Positions 63,063 to 64,000 of a DNA stretch of 64,000 nt are shown here, one piece after another. The position numbers and the translations under genes are program-made. This DNA is from Kiritimatiellia bacterium (GTDB lineage Bacteria; Verrucomicrobiota; Kiritimatiellia; UBA8416; JABMPJ01): contig JASLOA010000038.1 of the NCBI GenBank assembly GCA_030745755.1, forward strand, positions 54,772 to 118,771. The letters run 5' to 3'. The notes beneath the pieces were generated by a model. The model was not told where the DNA came from and ran no database searches. It saw nothing but the letters and a program-made list of their open reading frames with translations. Each line of letters starts with the position of its first letter. The first letter of the stretch is position 1.

Positions 63063-64000
63063 ATGCAGTCTGGTCAAGATGACGCTCTTCGTATTGCGGT
63101 AAGCGTCTCGGGTGAAACCGGCGTTCATTATGGCAATGAGCCGCTGACGTTTGGAGTCCCCTTTGCGGAGGGGACGTTCCCGGCCGGCTCGCGTTTGCGG
63201 GCAGTTCGGGCTGATGGCTGCGAAATCCCATTGCAGACGTCTGAGGTGACAACCTGGCAGAAAGATCGGCGCGACGTGAAGTGGCTCGTGGCCGACCTGC
63301 AGGCGGATCCATCCGTTGACGGAGAGACGGTCTATCTTGAGCCAGCAGACGAGGGTGAACCCGCAGTCGCGGAACAGACCGTGACCGTGGAAGACGCCAA
63401 CGGCATCCTGACGGTGGATACCGGCGCCCTCCGCTTGAACCTGCGCACGAACTACGATCGCTGGCGAAAATGGGACACGGACTCGCCATTTCTCGGGTGC
63501 CAGATCAAGCAGGGCGACGCTTGGCGCGAGGTGCTGCATGGCCCCGGCCTGCTGCTCTACATGAAGGATCAGCACGGGAACCTCTATACATCACTCGGCA
63601 TCTGTCCCGAGCCGAGGATTGTGGTCGAGGAACAGGGCCCCTTACGCGTCTGCCTGCTGATTACCGGGCACCTCATGTCCGAGACCGGCCTGCGTTTCTG
63701 TCCATACACGTTGCGTATCCATCTCTACGCAGGTAAGAGCGATCTGCGCATCTCTCACACTTTCGTCTTTGACCAGGACCCGACACGGGTCGAGTTGAAA
63801 GCGATTGGGGTTAAGGTGTTTGCCAAGCCGGGCGAGGGCGCGATGGGGGCAGTGGGACTGGATGACTCCCAATCTTTGTCGCGAGCTTTGTCGGAAACTT
63901 TGTCGAATCCCGGCGCCGACAAAGCTCACGACAAAGCTCACGACAAGGCTCGCGACAAAGAGGGAACGACGGCCCTCTCCCTCCTGCAGTCCGACGATCT
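63063..64000 (+). CDS. YetA/PcRGLX-like (exo-rhamnogalacturonan lyase family) protein, 3' end beyond window
   Basis: ATG 63063 lies one base after the fucosidase stop, so translation is coupled; the frame is open to the window end (312 codons). The N-terminus LTFGVPFAEGTFPAGSRLRA, IPLQTSEVTTWQKDRRDVKW and LVADLQADPS matches the RIFT-barrel start of YetA/PcRGLX-type proteins. No signal peptide. Codons for residues about 271-300 are an inserted copy of the TTTGTCGCGAGC/GACAAAGCTC palindromic repeat, adding SLSRALSETLSNPGADKAHD and a further KAHDKARDKE in frame. The C-terminal catalytic part is outside the window, so activity cannot be judged. Confidence 0.72.
   Translation, partial: MQSGQDDALRIAVSVSGETGVHYGNEPLTFGVPFAEGTFPAGSRLRAVRADGCEIPLQTSEVTTWQKDRRDVKWLVADLQADPSVDGETVYLEPADEGEPAVAEQTVTVEDANGILTVDTGALRLNLRTNYDRWRKWDTDSPFLGCQIKQGDAWREVLHGPGLLLYMKDQHGNLYTSLGICPEPRIVVEEQGPLRVCLLITGHLMSETGLRFCPYTLRIHLYAGKSDLRISHTFVFDQDPTRVELKAIGVKVFAKPGEGAMGAVGLDDSQSLSRALSETLSNPGADKAHDKAHDKARDKEGTTALSLLQSDD
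63873..63961. repeat. TTTGTCGCGAGC palindromic repeat inside a coding sequence
   Basis: CTTTGTCGCGAG, CTTTGTCGGAAA and CTTTGTCGAATC on the left are answered by CGACAAAGCTCA (twice), CGACAAGGCTCG and CGACAAAG on the right, around CCGGCGCC. It matches the intergenic block at 57130-57220. Its reading frame is open, so the host gene is not interrupted. Confidence 0.85.

Overview
The window is a GC-rich bacterial contig carrying a typical repertoire of the PVC superphylum. The protein families (two tandem ExbD genes, DUF4159, GH172/DUF2961, GH29, YetA/PcRGLX-like protein, DUF4838, SUMF1-fold domains, very long TPR proteins) point to an uncultured Kiritimatiellota, Lentisphaerota or Verrucomicrobiota polysaccharide degrader. 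This is inferred from gene content; there is no rRNA in the window.

Layout. (1) 1-2338, minus strand: a membrane-anchored SBBP-repeat protein cut by the window edge, then QueF for queuosine synthesis, then a 270-bp nested palindromic element. (2) 2837-7981: a divergent catabolic module. A cupin protein and a Gfo/Idh/MocA dehydrogenase face an XRE-cupin regulator, an SDR and a FrdA-like flavoprotein. (3) 7982-9737: a gene-poor accessory stretch with two arrays of a 10-bp unit (AGCTGCANNN), a broken tRNA-Arg(UCU), and a nucleotidyltransferase-like gene whose catalytic D-x-D reads D-x-A. (4) 9738-20001: an amino-sugar-like carbohydrate module with an uncharacterised protein, a PfkB kinase, a broken gene remnant, a beta-helix protein, a NagB-like protein, a PIG-L deacetylase and a lipoprotein joining DUF4838 to a SUMF1-like fold. 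A shared inverted-repeat operator candidate precedes its first gene and its NagB-like gene. (5) 20122-23063: an AraC regulator facing a GH172 enzyme, then an in-frame chimeric pseudogene and palindromic repeats.

(6) 23064-62 kb is the most unusual part, about 39 kb all on the plus strand. A TPR protein is followed by two giant paralogous secreted proteins (about 2800 and 2700 residues) separated by a third, smaller relative. Then come an ExbB channel, two ExbD genes, a short single-pass acidic protein, a DUF4159 membrane protein, another membrane protein, a pseudopilin-like protein, a 2246-residue secreted multidomain protein and a 1487-residue protein with duplicated SUMF1-like halves. I infer a proton-motive-force-coupled envelope assembly built around giant TPR/beta proteins. 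(7) 61790-64000: GH29 alpha-L-fucosidase and a truncated YetA/PcRGLX-like (exo-rhamnogalacturonan-lyase family) gene, suggesting use of fucose/rhamnose-containing glycans.

A recurring theme is families of short tandem words followed by their reverse complement (AGCTGCA, ATTAGGC, TTTTCAA, GATCAGT, TTTGTCGCGAGC). Most are intergenic, but two lie in frame inside coding sequence.
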